Shown in pieces: positions 8,138 through 16,333 of a stretch of 64,000 nucleotides of DNA. Under the pieces are notes generated by a model. That model was not told the origin of the DNA and searched no databases. It saw nothing but the letters and a program-made list of their open reading frames with translations. How positions within the stretch are numbered: the stretch's first letter is position 1; each line of letters opens with the position of its first letter. Both the position numbers and the translations under genes were made by a program. Origin of the DNA: Bacteroides stercorirosoris (GTDB taxonomy: Bacteria > Bacteroidota > Bacteroidia > Bacteroidales > Bacteroidaceae); contig NZ_FQZN01000024.1 of the NCBI RefSeq assembly GCF_900142015.1, positions 35,277 through 99,276 of the forward strand. Direction: 5' to 3'.

Positions 8138-8674
8138 TCAGTATTTATTGTAAGAAACCACCTTTTCTTTCGGTTTCCTCGCCTTCTTTCTCTTCTCTTT
8201 TACAGAATAGCCGATGGTAATTACCAACAGTAAACGTTTGGAAGACGGAATACCGGCCAGCTTCTTAATCTCTTTTTCATCGAACCAACCGAGAATACAG
8301 GAGCCTAATCCTTCGCTCTCGGCAGCCAATGTGATATGTGCAGCCGCAATGCCGATATCTACCAACGGGAAATATTTATCCTTAATCTTTGCGCCCAGAA
8401 ATGAAGTGATATTCATCGACTCCTCCACAACCAGAATATGGACAGGAGCATCTTTGGCAAATTTATTCATACCCAACCCCGCAGTGGCTTTGCCTACTTT
8501 AACGGACAGATCCGGATCATTGATTACGACAAACTTCCACGGTTGCGCATTACAAGCCGAAGGTGCCAGTCGGGCAGCTTCCAATATCCGTTCCAGCTTC
8601 TCCGGTTCAACGGCACGCGTCATGTCATAAGCGCGGTCACTCTGACGGGAAGCGACTAATTGTAAAAAATCCAT
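8138..8674 (-). CDS. Nitroreductase family FMN-dependent oxidoreductase
   Basis: A 178-residue member of the nitroreductase fold, using FMN and NAD(P)H to reduce nitro, quinone or similar acceptors. The N-terminal FMN-binding pattern (ASRQSDRAYD), the APSACNAQPWKFVVI motif near residue 38 and the GLGSCILGWFDEKEIKK segment near residue 125 are typical. The C-terminus is lysine/arginine-rich. Substrate cannot be deduced. Reads toward the shared terminator at 8061-8123; riboflavin synthase lies upstream on the same strand after a repeat-filled gap. Confidence 0.88.
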   Translation of the reverse strand: MDFLQLVASRQSDRAYDMTRAVEPEKLERILEAARLAPSACNAQPWKFVVINDPDLSVKVGKATAGLGMNKFAKDAPVHILVVEESMNITSFLGAKIKDKYFPLVDIGIAAAHITLAAESEGLGSCILGWFDEKEIKKLAGIPSSKRLLLVITIGYSVKEKRKKARKPKEKVVSYNKY

Positions 8675-8695
8675 TTGATATATGCTTTTACTGCA

Positions 8696-8762
8696 CCACA
8701 GATTACGCTGATAAACACAGATTAAAAAGAAAATATTTCTGTGCTATTTGCGTAATCTGTGG
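8696..8762. repeat. Dispersed inverted repeat of the ATCTGTG type
   Basis: CCACAGATTACGC at 8696-8708 and GCGTAATCTGTGG at 8750-8762 are perfect complements around an AT-rich loop that itself contains CACAGATT and TCTGTG. This is a common Bacteroides intergenic palindrome. It lies between ribE and the nitroreductase gene and may act as a terminator. Confidence 0.7.
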
Positions 8763-8769
8763 CGAACTA

Positions 8770-9372
8770 TTATTTAAACTGTATCATCCGGCTGATATAC
8801 TTGCCGATAATGTCAAATTCGATATTCACCACACTGTCCACTTTGATATCATGGAAATTGGTGTTTTCGAAAGTATAAGGAATGATAGCTACCTGGAAAG
8901 TATCATCCGTCGGGTTACACACCGTCAGACTGACGCCGTTTACCGTTACAGAGCCTTTATCCACAGTGATGTATCCACGCTTTGCCATCTCTTTATTGAA
9001 AGCATACCGGAAAGTGAAGTAATAACTTCCGTCGGCATCTTCCACATTAATGCAGGTAGCGGTCTGGTCCACATGTCCCTGTACGATATGCCCGTCGAGG
9101 CGGCCGTTCATCATCATGCTGCGTTCCACGTTCACCTTGTCTCCCACTTTCAGAAGTCCGAGATTGGAACGCTCCAGCGTTTCCTTCATGGCCGTAACCG
9201 TATAGGAATCATCCGTCATACTGACTACCGTGAGGCATACACCATTGTGAGACACACTCTGGTCTATCTTCAATTCATTCACAAATGAGCACTTGAACGT
9301 AAAATGTACGTTCTCTTGTTCTTTTACCAATGCCACGAGAGTGGCGCATTCTTCTACTATTCCGGAAAACAT
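8770..9372 (-). CDS. ribE: Riboflavin synthase, alpha chain
   Basis: Dismutates two molecules of 6,7-dimethyl-8-ribityllumazine to riboflavin. The 200-residue protein has the two lumazine-binding repeats, starting with the invariant MFSGIVEE and a second-repeat signature GHIVQGHVDQ near residue 95. Each repeat contains a V(T)VNGVCLT-like strand (HNGVCLTVV, VNGVSLTVC). No FMN riboswitch was recognised upstream. It sits alone, away from other rib genes. Confidence 0.96.
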   Translation of the reverse strand: MFSGIVEECATLVALVKEQENVHFTFKCSFVNELKIDQSVSHNGVCLTVVSMTDDSYTVTAMKETLERSNLGLLKVGDKVNVERSMMMNGRLDGHIVQGHVDQTATCINVEDADGSYYFTFRYAFNKEMAKRGYITVDKGSVTVNGVSLTVCNPTDDTFQVAIIPYTFENTNFHDIKVDSVVNIEFDIIGKYISRMIQFK

Positions 9373-9798
9373 AATTCTATTTACGATTTAATGATTTGTT
9401 ATTCCTTATTTGGAGAATACAAAGATAATGCAAATCAAGTGCAGAACTTTCATGCTTACATAAAAAAGTTATGCTGGGATGCGGTTTATCTTCCCCAAAG
9501 ATACGAATTAGATGGAACATAGACATAAAAAAAGAGAGCTTTTCACAAAGCCCTCTTTTTCAGTTTTCAATAGGTATTAGTTTTTTTTTAAGGTAAAAAG
9601 ATTGTTTTCAGGATAACGGTGCAAATATAGCGGCTTTTCAGGTTACTTACCAAATTTAAAAACATGTCTTATAACATCTTTTTGAAATTTCTTTGGTTTT
9701 ATTACCAATTATGCAGCCTTTCTACATCCGCAATCGTTTTCAATGGACAAATATATAGCATTTTTCTAACAAACACTAAATTTTAGCTAAAAAAGAGC
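9373..9798. other. AT-rich spacer without a gene
   Basis: Contains a bidirectional hairpin at 9529-9560 (AAAGAGAGCTTTT / AAAGCCCTCTTTT) and long A/T tracts near 9575-9600. No ORF with coding character is present. The hairpin lies upstream of ribE and downstream of phoU (both leftward), so it most likely ends the pst-phoU transcript. Confidence 0.6.
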
Positions 9799-10494
9799 TT
9801 ATTTCTTATTGAAAGGGTAATGCTCATCGGTCTTTCCGCTATGTTTTAACACTTTCGCATCGATAAAGAAGACTATTTCCTCGGCAATGTTGGTGATGTG
9901 ATCGCCAGAACGCTCCAGTTTTCGGAAGACGCTGACAAGGTTCAGGCAAGGAAGGACACTGTCAGGATGTTTGGCAATATAGCCTGCCAAAATGGTAGTG
10001 GCTTCAGCATTTATCTCGTCTAGCAGATTATCTTTGGCAAACACAGATGTAGCCAAATCCTGATTTTCATCCTGCAGGGCTTTCTTGGCAAGTTCCAGCA
10101 TGGAAAGCACCTGTCCCTGCATCTCTTCAAGGCGCAATTGTTTCAGAAGTTCCGGGTCGAGTACCGGCTCCTTACAGTTCAACACGAAACGGGCTATACC
10201 TTCGGCAAAGTCACCGAGACGTTCTAGGTTTGTATTGATCTTCAGCATGGCAAGCACAAAGCGCAAGTCGATGGCTACGGGATTGTACAAGGCTATGACA
10301 TCTTCTACATCACTGTCTATTTTCAGTTCAAGGGCATTCACACGGCGCTCGCGTACCAGCACCTGCTGTGCCAGTTCACGGTCGAAGGTCAGTACCGCCT
10401 CCCCTGCTCTGTCGAGCTGGTTATATACTAAGGTCCACATTTCGTCTATCTCTTTTTTTAGTAAGACGAGTTCCGATTCGATAAACTTTACCAT
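9799..10494 (-). CDS. phoU: Phosphate signalling regulator PhoU
   Basis: Peripheral protein of 231 residues with two PhoU three-helix repeats (about residues 10-100 and 115-215). It links PstSCAB transport state to the PhoR sensor and restrains phosphate uptake. Family landmarks seen: LERLGDFAEGIARFV in repeat 1 and KLERSGDHITNIAEEIVFF in repeat 2, both carrying the E/D-x-x-x-D metal-binding pattern. It is the last gene of pstC-pstA-pstB-phoU, 84 bp after pstB. Confidence 0.95.
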   Translation of the reverse strand: MVKFIESELVLLKKEIDEMWTLVYNQLDRAGEAVLTFDRELAQQVLVRERRVNALELKIDSDVEDVIALYNPVAIDLRFVLAMLKINTNLERLGDFAEGIARFVLNCKEPVLDPELLKQLRLEEMQGQVLSMLELAKKALQDENQDLATSVFAKDNLLDEINAEATTILAGYIAKHPDSVLPCLNLVSVFRKLERSGDHITNIAEEIVFFIDAKVLKHSGKTDEHYPFNKK

Positions 10495-10578
10495 GATATT
10501 TCTATTTTTAAGTTATTTGTATTAACAAGTTAAAGGGAATACACGATTCTTTTCTGCTTCATGCGATGCAACACTTCA

Positions 10579-11334
10579 CTACCCGAAACGCCCCGTGATA
10601 TAGTTCTGTGTCTCCACTTTATCGGGGTTCGTGAATATTTTCTTGGTATCGTCAAACTCTACCATTTGCCCCAAGTAGAAGAAAGCCGTCTTATCACTAA
10701 CGCGCGCAGCCTGCTGCATATTGTGCGTGACAATAACTATTGTATATTGCTCCTTCAGCTCGTGAATAAGCTCTTCCACTTTGGCGGTAGAGATAGGATC
10801 GAGCGCAGAAGCCGGCTCGTCCATCAACAATACGGAGGGAGACACAGCCATGGCGCGGGCTATGCAAAGCCGTTGCTGCTGTCCGCCGGAAAGGGCGTAA
10901 GCAGAGACTTTGAGTTTGTCCTTCACTTCGTCCCACAATGCCGCTCCCTTCAGAGATTCTTCCACCCGCTGACGAATAAACCCGCTATCCGTCACGCCAT
11001 TTACCCGAAGGCCATACGCCACATTTTCGAAGATACTTTTCGGAAAAGGATTAGGCCGCTGGAATACCATGCCTACTTTCTTGCGAAGTTCATCCACCTG
11101 GACATCTTTTCCATAAATATCTTTTCCATCAATAAGGATTTCACCCGTCAGGCGGGTATGGGGGATAAGATCGTTCATACGGTTGAACAGGCGCAGGAAA
11201 GTGGACTTACCGCATCCCGAAGGACCGATAAAGGCGACTACCGAACGCTCCTCTATTGACATACTGATACCTTTCAAAGCATGGAAGTCTCCATACCAGA
11301 AGTTGACGTTATTTGCTTCTATTTTACCAATCAT
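10579..11334 (-). CDS. pstB: Phosphate ABC transporter ATPase
   Basis: Energises high-affinity phosphate import. All ABC motifs are present in 251 residues: Walker A GPSGCGKST near residue 36, Q-loop VFQRPNPFPKSIFENVAYG, signature LSGGQQQRLCIARA near residue 148 and Walker B VLLMDEPASALDP. The PNPFP sequence after the Q-loop is characteristic of PstB. The gene is 22 bp after pstA, so the two are co-transcribed. Confidence 0.97.
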   Translation of the reverse strand: MIGKIEANNVNFWYGDFHALKGISMSIEERSVVAFIGPSGCGKSTFLRLFNRMNDLIPHTRLTGEILIDGKDIYGKDVQVDELRKKVGMVFQRPNPFPKSIFENVAYGLRVNGVTDSGFIRQRVEESLKGAALWDEVKDKLKVSAYALSGGQQQRLCIARAMAVSPSVLLMDEPASALDPISTAKVEELIHELKEQYTIVIVTHNMQQAARVSDKTAFFYLGQMVEFDDTKKIFTNPDKVETQNYITGRFG

Positions 11335-11356
11335 TTTGTTTACTGTTTTATTCCTG

Positions 11357-12223
11357 TCAGTTCATCTTTACTTTTCTCTCGAAATACTTCCGCAGGGCAT
11401 TCGCCAAAAGATTCACCAGGAGAATGATTACTATTAAGACCAAAGCGGTGCCATAAGCCAACGGAAGCTGGGCTTCCATATCCGTGCCACTGGTAGAGAT
11501 AACATACAAATGATAAGGCAAAGCCATACACTGGTCCAATATACTTGCGGGCAGTTGCGGAAGGAAATATGCGGCACAAGTGAACAAAATCGGCGCAGTC
11601 TCACCCGAAACACGTCCCAATGCAAGAATGAGCCCGGTTATCACATTGGGCATCGCCATCGGCAGGACAACGTGCCAGATGGTTTGCAACTTAGTGGCTC
11701 CCAAAGCCCGGCTTCCCTCGCGCAATGTGTCGGGAATGGCTTTCAACGCTTCCTCGGTAGTACGGATTACCAAAGGCACGCAAAGCAATCCTAAAGTAAG
11801 CGAACCGGCAAGGATGCTGTCGCCGAAGCCCATATAATTAACGAACAGAGCCATGCCGAAAAGACCGAAAACAATGGAAGGTATGCCGCTCAGGTTGTTG
11901 GTCATCATACGGATAAGGCGGACAATCCAACCCTTAGGGGCATATTCATTCATATAAATGCCACTCATCACTCCCACCGGAAAAGCAAACAAGGCGCTAC
12001 CTATCATCAGATAGAACGTACCGACTATGGCAGGCATAATACCACCCGCCGTCATTCCGTCCGTCGGGGCGGTAGTCAGGAACTCCCAGTTGATAACTCC
12101 TATACCTTTATATATAATGAAACCGAGGATGGCAAAGAGTATCCCTACCACCGTCAGACTCAGCAAACGGAAAGTTCCGAATGCAATGCGTTGCGAAAGA
12201 TGTTTCCTATCTATCATACTCAT
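11357..12223 (-). CDS. pstA: Phosphate ABC transporter permease
   Basis: Membrane subunit pairing with PstC. Six hydrophobic segments fit PstA; the EAA loop that docks on PstB is REGSRALGATKLQTIWHVVL near residue 165. The frame is open further upstream to a GTG at 12244 that would overlap the pstC stop, but the ATG at 12223 (MSMIDRKHLS) follows a purine-rich GAGAAAGGAAA and is preferred. An ATG two codons later is also possible. Confidence 0.93.
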   Translation of the reverse strand: MSMIDRKHLSQRIAFGTFRLLSLTVVGILFAILGFIIYKGIGVINWEFLTTAPTDGMTAGGIMPAIVGTFYLMIGSALFAFPVGVMSGIYMNEYAPKGWIVRLIRMMTNNLSGIPSIVFGLFGMALFVNYMGFGDSILAGSLTLGLLCVPLVIRTTEEALKAIPDTLREGSRALGATKLQTIWHVVLPMAMPNVITGLILALGRVSGETAPILFTCAAYFLPQLPASILDQCMALPYHLYVISTSGTDMEAQLPLAYGTALVLIVIILLVNLLANALRKYFERKVKMN

Positions 12224-12243
12224 TTTCCTTTCTCTGCGAAACA

Positions 12244-13428
12244 CTATCTTTTTCTGGCCGATACCGCTTCTACCGTGAAGTTTATCAGCAAGCTAATAAA
12301 GAACAATACCACACCCAGCAGGAACAAAGCCTCATAATGTGCCCCTCCGGCAGGCGCTTCTCCCAGTTCGGCGGCAATCGTGGCAGGAATGGTACGCAAA
12401 GGTTCCAGAATGGTATGCGGTATGACTGCCGCATTACCTGTCACCATCAGCACAGCCATTGTTTCGCCAATGGCACGCCCGATGCCCAGCACTACACCGG
12501 AAGTGATGCCCGACACGGAATACGGTATCACTACCTTATATATAGTCTGCCATTGCGATGCTCCCAACGCCAGGCTGGCTTCGCGCATGGCACGGGGACA
12601 ATTACGCATGGCATCTTCCGTCACAGTGATAATGGTGGGCAATGCCATTATGGCAAGCACGATGCTTCCTGCCAGTCCACTTTCGCCAACCGGCAAGTCG
12701 AATATTTTCTGTATGAGTGGCACAATGACTATCAGCCCGAAGAATCCGTAAACCACCGACGGAATACCGCTCAACAATTCTATAATGGGCTTCAGCAAAT
12801 TGCGTATCTTCGGATTTGCCACTTCGGACATATAGATAGCTACTGAAAGCCCGAATGGAAGCGCTATCAGAATGGCGAACAGACTCACCCACAACGTACC
12901 CGTTATCAATGGCAAAAAACCGAATTGTGCAGCGGGTGTGGCGGTCGGAAACCATTCCGCCCCGGCAAAGACATCTTTCACCGAGATGGTATTGTCGCGC
13001 AGCAGATGCACGGAGTCTTGCCGGACAATGAACTGCTGCGGCACAAAGGCAATAATGCCCGGCGTGCACTCCACCAATTCCGTTATCTTCGCTCCGGCAT
13101 GTTCATAAGCAGGCCCCAATTCTTCCTCAGTGTAATACTCGGTGATATCTTCCAAACGGAAAAGCCGGATAGGCATGTCCTGCCCTCCGACTTCATTCCA
13201 GTTCGTTATCTCCTCATCGAAAACATCTTTTATCTGAGCCGGTGTCAACTCACTTACCTTATTATCTTTATTCAACGCCAGCACATACCCTTCTTCAATC
13301 ACCCGGCTGTTGAACAATCCCAACGCCTCGGAAAAAAGGAACAGGATAATGAGCACAATGGTGATGCTTGTTACAAACCCGCTACAAGCCAACAATCCTT
13401 CTACTATTTTCTCAAAAAGCTTCTTCAT
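12244..13428 (-). CDS. pstC: Phosphate ABC transporter permease with PstS-like periplasmic insert
   Basis: First gene of the transporter operon. At 394 residues it is about 80 longer than typical PstC. The C-terminal 240 residues form the permease, with the EAA loop REASLALGASQWQTIYKVVI. Between the first membrane helix (about 12-35) and the next (about 175) lies an extra domain of about 120 residues. This contains LTPAQIKDVFDEEITNWNEV and then GGQDMPIRLF, closely matching PstS at 13688 (LTRQQLEDIFRGKITNWKQV, then GG). The insert therefore appears to be a partial substrate-binding-protein lobe in the periplasm. It is divergent from pstS. Confidence 0.93.
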   Translation of the reverse strand: MKKLFEKIVEGLLACSGFVTSITIVLIILFLFSEALGLFNSRVIEEGYVLALNKDNKVSELTPAQIKDVFDEEITNWNEVGGQDMPIRLFRLEDITEYYTEEELGPAYEHAGAKITELVECTPGIIAFVPQQFIVRQDSVHLLRDNTISVKDVFAGAEWFPTATPAAQFGFLPLITGTLWVSLFAILIALPFGLSVAIYMSEVANPKIRNLLKPIIELLSGIPSVVYGFFGLIVIVPLIQKIFDLPVGESGLAGSIVLAIMALPTIITVTEDAMRNCPRAMREASLALGASQWQTIYKVVIPYSVSGITSGVVLGIGRAIGETMAVLMVTGNAAVIPHTILEPLRTIPATIAAELGEAPAGGAHYEALFLLGVVLFFISLLINFTVEAVSARKR

Positions 13429-13490
13429 AAATGCCTATTGAAATTCTGTATGCAAAGAAACAGGGACGATGTTAAGAGAGTGTGACTAAC

Positions 13491-13533
13491 GTTTGAAAGA
13501 AATGTTTCAAACATATTACAAATGTGTTACAAC
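13491..13533. promoter_or_regulatory. Candidate Pho-box-like repeats in the pstS-pstC spacer
   Basis: Three 7-mers lie on an exact 11-bp grid: TTTCAAA at 13505, TTACAAA at 13516 and TTACAAC at 13527. PhoB/PhoP boxes of other bacteria are likewise direct repeats with 11-bp period. An overlapping dyad, GTTTGAAA / TTTCAAAC, spans 13491-13512. The position between divergent phosphate genes fits; binding is inferred. Confidence 0.45.
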
Positions 13534-13687
13534 ATCCGAAAACACAGCCCCCGTAATAAGATTGTAATATCCGATTGCTTTCTTTGCAAAGAATAAACAA
13601 GAAGAGTACCTGTTTGGTTATAGTATTACTTACTTTTTTGATGATAAATAAGAAACTATATTTTGAATATAATAAAAACAATTTTTG

Positions 13688-14503
13688 ATGATAATGAAAA
13701 CACTAAGCATCATCCTGTTTCTGGCATTGGCTGCGAGCAGCATACAGGCGCAACGCATCAAAGGCAGTGACACCGTATTGCCCATAGCGCAGCAGACTGC
13801 CGAAAGATTCATGGCACTCACCCCCGAAGCCCGCGTCACTGTGACAGGGGGCGGCACCGGTGTGGGTATTTCAGCATTGCTTGACGGCACAACGGACATC
13901 GCCATGGCATCACGTCCCATCAAATTCAGCGAAAAGATGAAGGTAAAGTCCGCAGGCAAGGAAGTGGAAGAAGTAATCGTTGCTTACGATGCACTGGCCG
14001 TCGTGGTACATCCTTCCAATCCCGTAAAGCAACTGACACGCCAACAACTGGAAGACATCTTCCGGGGAAAAATAACGAACTGGAAACAGGTGGGCGGAGA
14101 CGACCGCAAAATCGTGGTATATTCCCGCGAAACATCGTCGGGGACTTATGAGTTTTTCAAGGAAAGCGTCCTCAAGAATAAGAATTACATGAGCAGTAGC
14201 CTTTCCATGCCTGCCACGGGCGCCATCATCCAGTCTGTCAGCCAGACGCGAGGAGCGATAGGATACGTAGGACTGGCCTACCTGTCCCCCCGAGTTAAAT
14301 CAATCTCCGTTTCTTACGACGGAAAGCACTATGCACCGCCCAGCATGGAGAGTGCCACGGACAAGAGTTACCCTATCGTGCGCCCTCTATACTATTATTA
14401 TAACAAGGAAAACTCCGAACAAGTAGCGCCCCTTGTCAATTTCATACTTTCACCCGCCGGTCAGGAAATCATTAAAAAGAGTGGATATATTCCGGTGAAA
14501 TAA
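13688..14503 (+). CDS. pstS: Phosphate-binding periplasmic protein
   Basis: Captures phosphate and delivers it to PstCAB. The roughly 271-residue precursor has a signal peptide (MKTLSIILFLALAASSIQAQ) after an ATG at 13688 or 13694; both are in frame. KGSDTVLPIAQQTAERF and VTGGGTGVGISALLDGTTDIAMASR match the phosphate-binding loops, and SRETSSGTYEFF supplies the serine/arginine ligand segment. The mature start lacks a lipobox cysteine, so it is a soluble periplasmic form. Divergent from pstC with a 259-bp control region between. Confidence 0.95.
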   Translation: MIMKTLSIILFLALAASSIQAQRIKGSDTVLPIAQQTAERFMALTPEARVTVTGGGTGVGISALLDGTTDIAMASRPIKFSEKMKVKSAGKEVEEVIVAYDALAVVVHPSNPVKQLTRQQLEDIFRGKITNWKQVGGDDRKIVVYSRETSSGTYEFFKESVLKNKNYMSSSLSMPATGAIIQSVSQTRGAIGYVGLAYLSPRVKSISVSYDGKHYAPPSMESATDKSYPIVRPLYYYYNKENSEQVAPLVNFILSPAGQEIIKKSGYIPVK

Positions 14504-14524
14504 GGATAAACGAAAAAATTGTCT

Positions 14525-14532
14525 TACTTTTG
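14525..14532 (+). promoter_or_regulatory. Promoter -7 box of glnS
   Basis: TACTTTTG matches TAnnTTTG, 34 bp before the glnS ATG and 22 bp after the pstS stop, so glnS need not depend on the pstS transcript. Confidence 0.6.
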
Positions 14533-14565
14533 TAGCTTGATTTTTTAGAATATATACATACCATT

Positions 14566-16305
14566 ATGGCAGATATTAAGAGCGAAGAAGTAGGTGAAAA
14601 AAAGAGCCTCAACTTCATTGAACAAATTGTTGAGAAAGATTTGAAAGAGGGTAAGAACGGTGGTAAGGTGCAGACACGTTTCCCGCCGGAACCCAACGGA
14701 TACCTCCACATCGGACATGCCAAGGCTATTTGCCTTGATTTCGGTATTGCAGCCGACCACAACGGCATCTGCAATCTGCGTTTCGACGACACCAATCCGA
14801 CCAAAGAAGATGTGGAATACGTAGAAGCCATCAAGGAAGATATCCAGTGGCTGGGTTACCAGTGGGGTAATGAATACTACGCATCCGATTACTTCCAGCA
14901 ATTGTGGGATTTTGCCATCCGCCTCATCGAAGAAGGGAAAGCATATATTGACGAGCAGACTTCCGAACAGATAGCACAGCAGAAAGGCACTCCTACCCAG
15001 CCGGGTGTGGAAAGCCCTTATCGCAACCGTCCGATAGCGGAAAGCCTCGACCTGTTCAAGAAAATGAATACAGGTGAAATAGCAGAAGGCGCTATGGTGC
15101 TCCGTGCCAAGATTGACATGGCGAACCCGAATATGCACTTCCGCGACCCCATCATCTACCGTGTAGTGAATCATCCGCATCACCGTACAGGCACCACGTG
15201 GAAAGCATACCCGATGTATGACTTCGCCCACGGACAGAGTGATTACTTTGAAGGTGTGACGCACTCTCTCTGTACGCTGGAGTTCGTTCCCCATCGTCCG
15301 CTTTACGATCTTTTTGTGGACTGGGTAAAAGAAGGCAAAGACCTGAATGACAACCGTCCTCATCAGTACGAGTTCAACAAACTGAACCTCAGCTATACAT
15401 TGATGAGCAAACGTAACCTGCTGATTCTGGTGAAAGAAAAACTGGTAAACGGATGGGATGATCCCCGTATGCCGACTATTTGCGGTTTCCGCCGTCGCGG
15501 ATACTCGCCCGAGTCCATCCATAAGTTTATCGACAAAATCGGATATACCACTTACGATGCGCTCAACGAGTTCGCCCTGCTGGAAAGCGCTTTACGCGAA
15601 GACCTCAACACACGTGCAACCCGCATATCAGCCGTAATCAATCCGGTGAAACTGGTAATCACCAACTATCCCGAAGGACAAGTGGAAGAACTGGAAGCCG
15701 TAAACAACCCGGAGAAACCGGAAGAAGGCAGCCACTTCATCGAGTTCAGCCGCGAATTGTGGATGGAGCGTGAAGACTTCATGGAAGACGCCCCGAAGAA
15801 ATATTTCCGTATGACACCGGGACAGGAAGTGCGCCTGAAGAACGCTTACATCGTGAAGTGTACCGGATGCAAGAAAAACGAAGCCGGAGAAGTGGTGGAA
15901 GTATATTGTGAATACGACGCGAATACCAAGAGCGGCATGCCCGAAGCAAACCGTAAAGTTAAAGGTACCCTGCACTGGGTCAGCTGCGACCATTGCCTCG
16001 AAGCCGAAGTACGCCTCTACGACCGCCTGTGGAAAGTGGAGAATCCGCGCGACGAACTTGCCACCATCCGCGAAGCCAAGAATTGCGATGCCCTGGAAGC
16101 TATGAAAGACATCATTAATCCGGACTCGCTACATATATTGCCCCATTGCTACATCGAAAAGTATGCCGCTGGCATGAAACCGCTTACTTACTTGCAGTTC
16201 CAGCGCATCGGTTACTTCAATGTAGACCCGGACTCCACACCTGAAAAGATGGTATTCAACCGCACTGTGGGACTGAAAGATACCTGGGGTAAAATCAACA
16301 AATAA
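14566..16305 (+). CDS. glnS: Glutaminyl-tRNA synthetase
   Basis: Class I synthetase that charges tRNA-Gln. The HIGH motif is in FPPEPNGYLHIGHAKAICLD near residue 40 and the KMSKS equivalent is LMSKRN near residue 280. The catalytic core is followed by the two beta-barrel anticodon-binding domains, to 579 residues, a little longer than E. coli GlnRS. The insert near residues 430-480 (KCTGCKKNEAGEVV, SCDHCLEAEV) has two CxxC pairs, suggesting a small zinc-binding elaboration typical of Bacteroidetes enzymes (inference). The TPR gene follows after 28 bp. Confidence 0.96.
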   Translation: MADIKSEEVGEKKSLNFIEQIVEKDLKEGKNGGKVQTRFPPEPNGYLHIGHAKAICLDFGIAADHNGICNLRFDDTNPTKEDVEYVEAIKEDIQWLGYQWGNEYYASDYFQQLWDFAIRLIEEGKAYIDEQTSEQIAQQKGTPTQPGVESPYRNRPIAESLDLFKKMNTGEIAEGAMVLRAKIDMANPNMHFRDPIIYRVVNHPHHRTGTTWKAYPMYDFAHGQSDYFEGVTHSLCTLEFVPHRPLYDLFVDWVKEGKDLNDNRPHQYEFNKLNLSYTLMSKRNLLILVKEKLVNGWDDPRMPTICGFRRRGYSPESIHKFIDKIGYTTYDALNEFALLESALREDLNTRATRISAVINPVKLVITNYPEGQVEELEAVNNPEKPEEGSHFIEFSRELWMEREDFMEDAPKKYFRMTPGQEVRLKNAYIVKCTGCKKNEAGEVVEVYCEYDANTKSGMPEANRKVKGTLHWVSCDHCLEAEVRLYDRLWKVENPRDELATIREAKNCDALEAMKDIINPDSLHILPHCYIEKYAAGMKPLTYLQFQRIGYFNVDPDSTPEKMVFNRTVGLKDTWGKINK

Positions 16306-16333
16306 AGTAAGGACTATAGGAGTAAACTATTAA

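Noticed and set aside
8563..9288. Plus-strand frame across nitroreductase and ribE
   Set aside because: It crosses two real genes and an intergenic palindrome; no domain recognised.
14545..15522. Long open frame on the minus strand inside glnS
   Set aside because: It is antisense to a fully recognised synthetase; its translation has no family features and its codon pattern mirrors the real gene.
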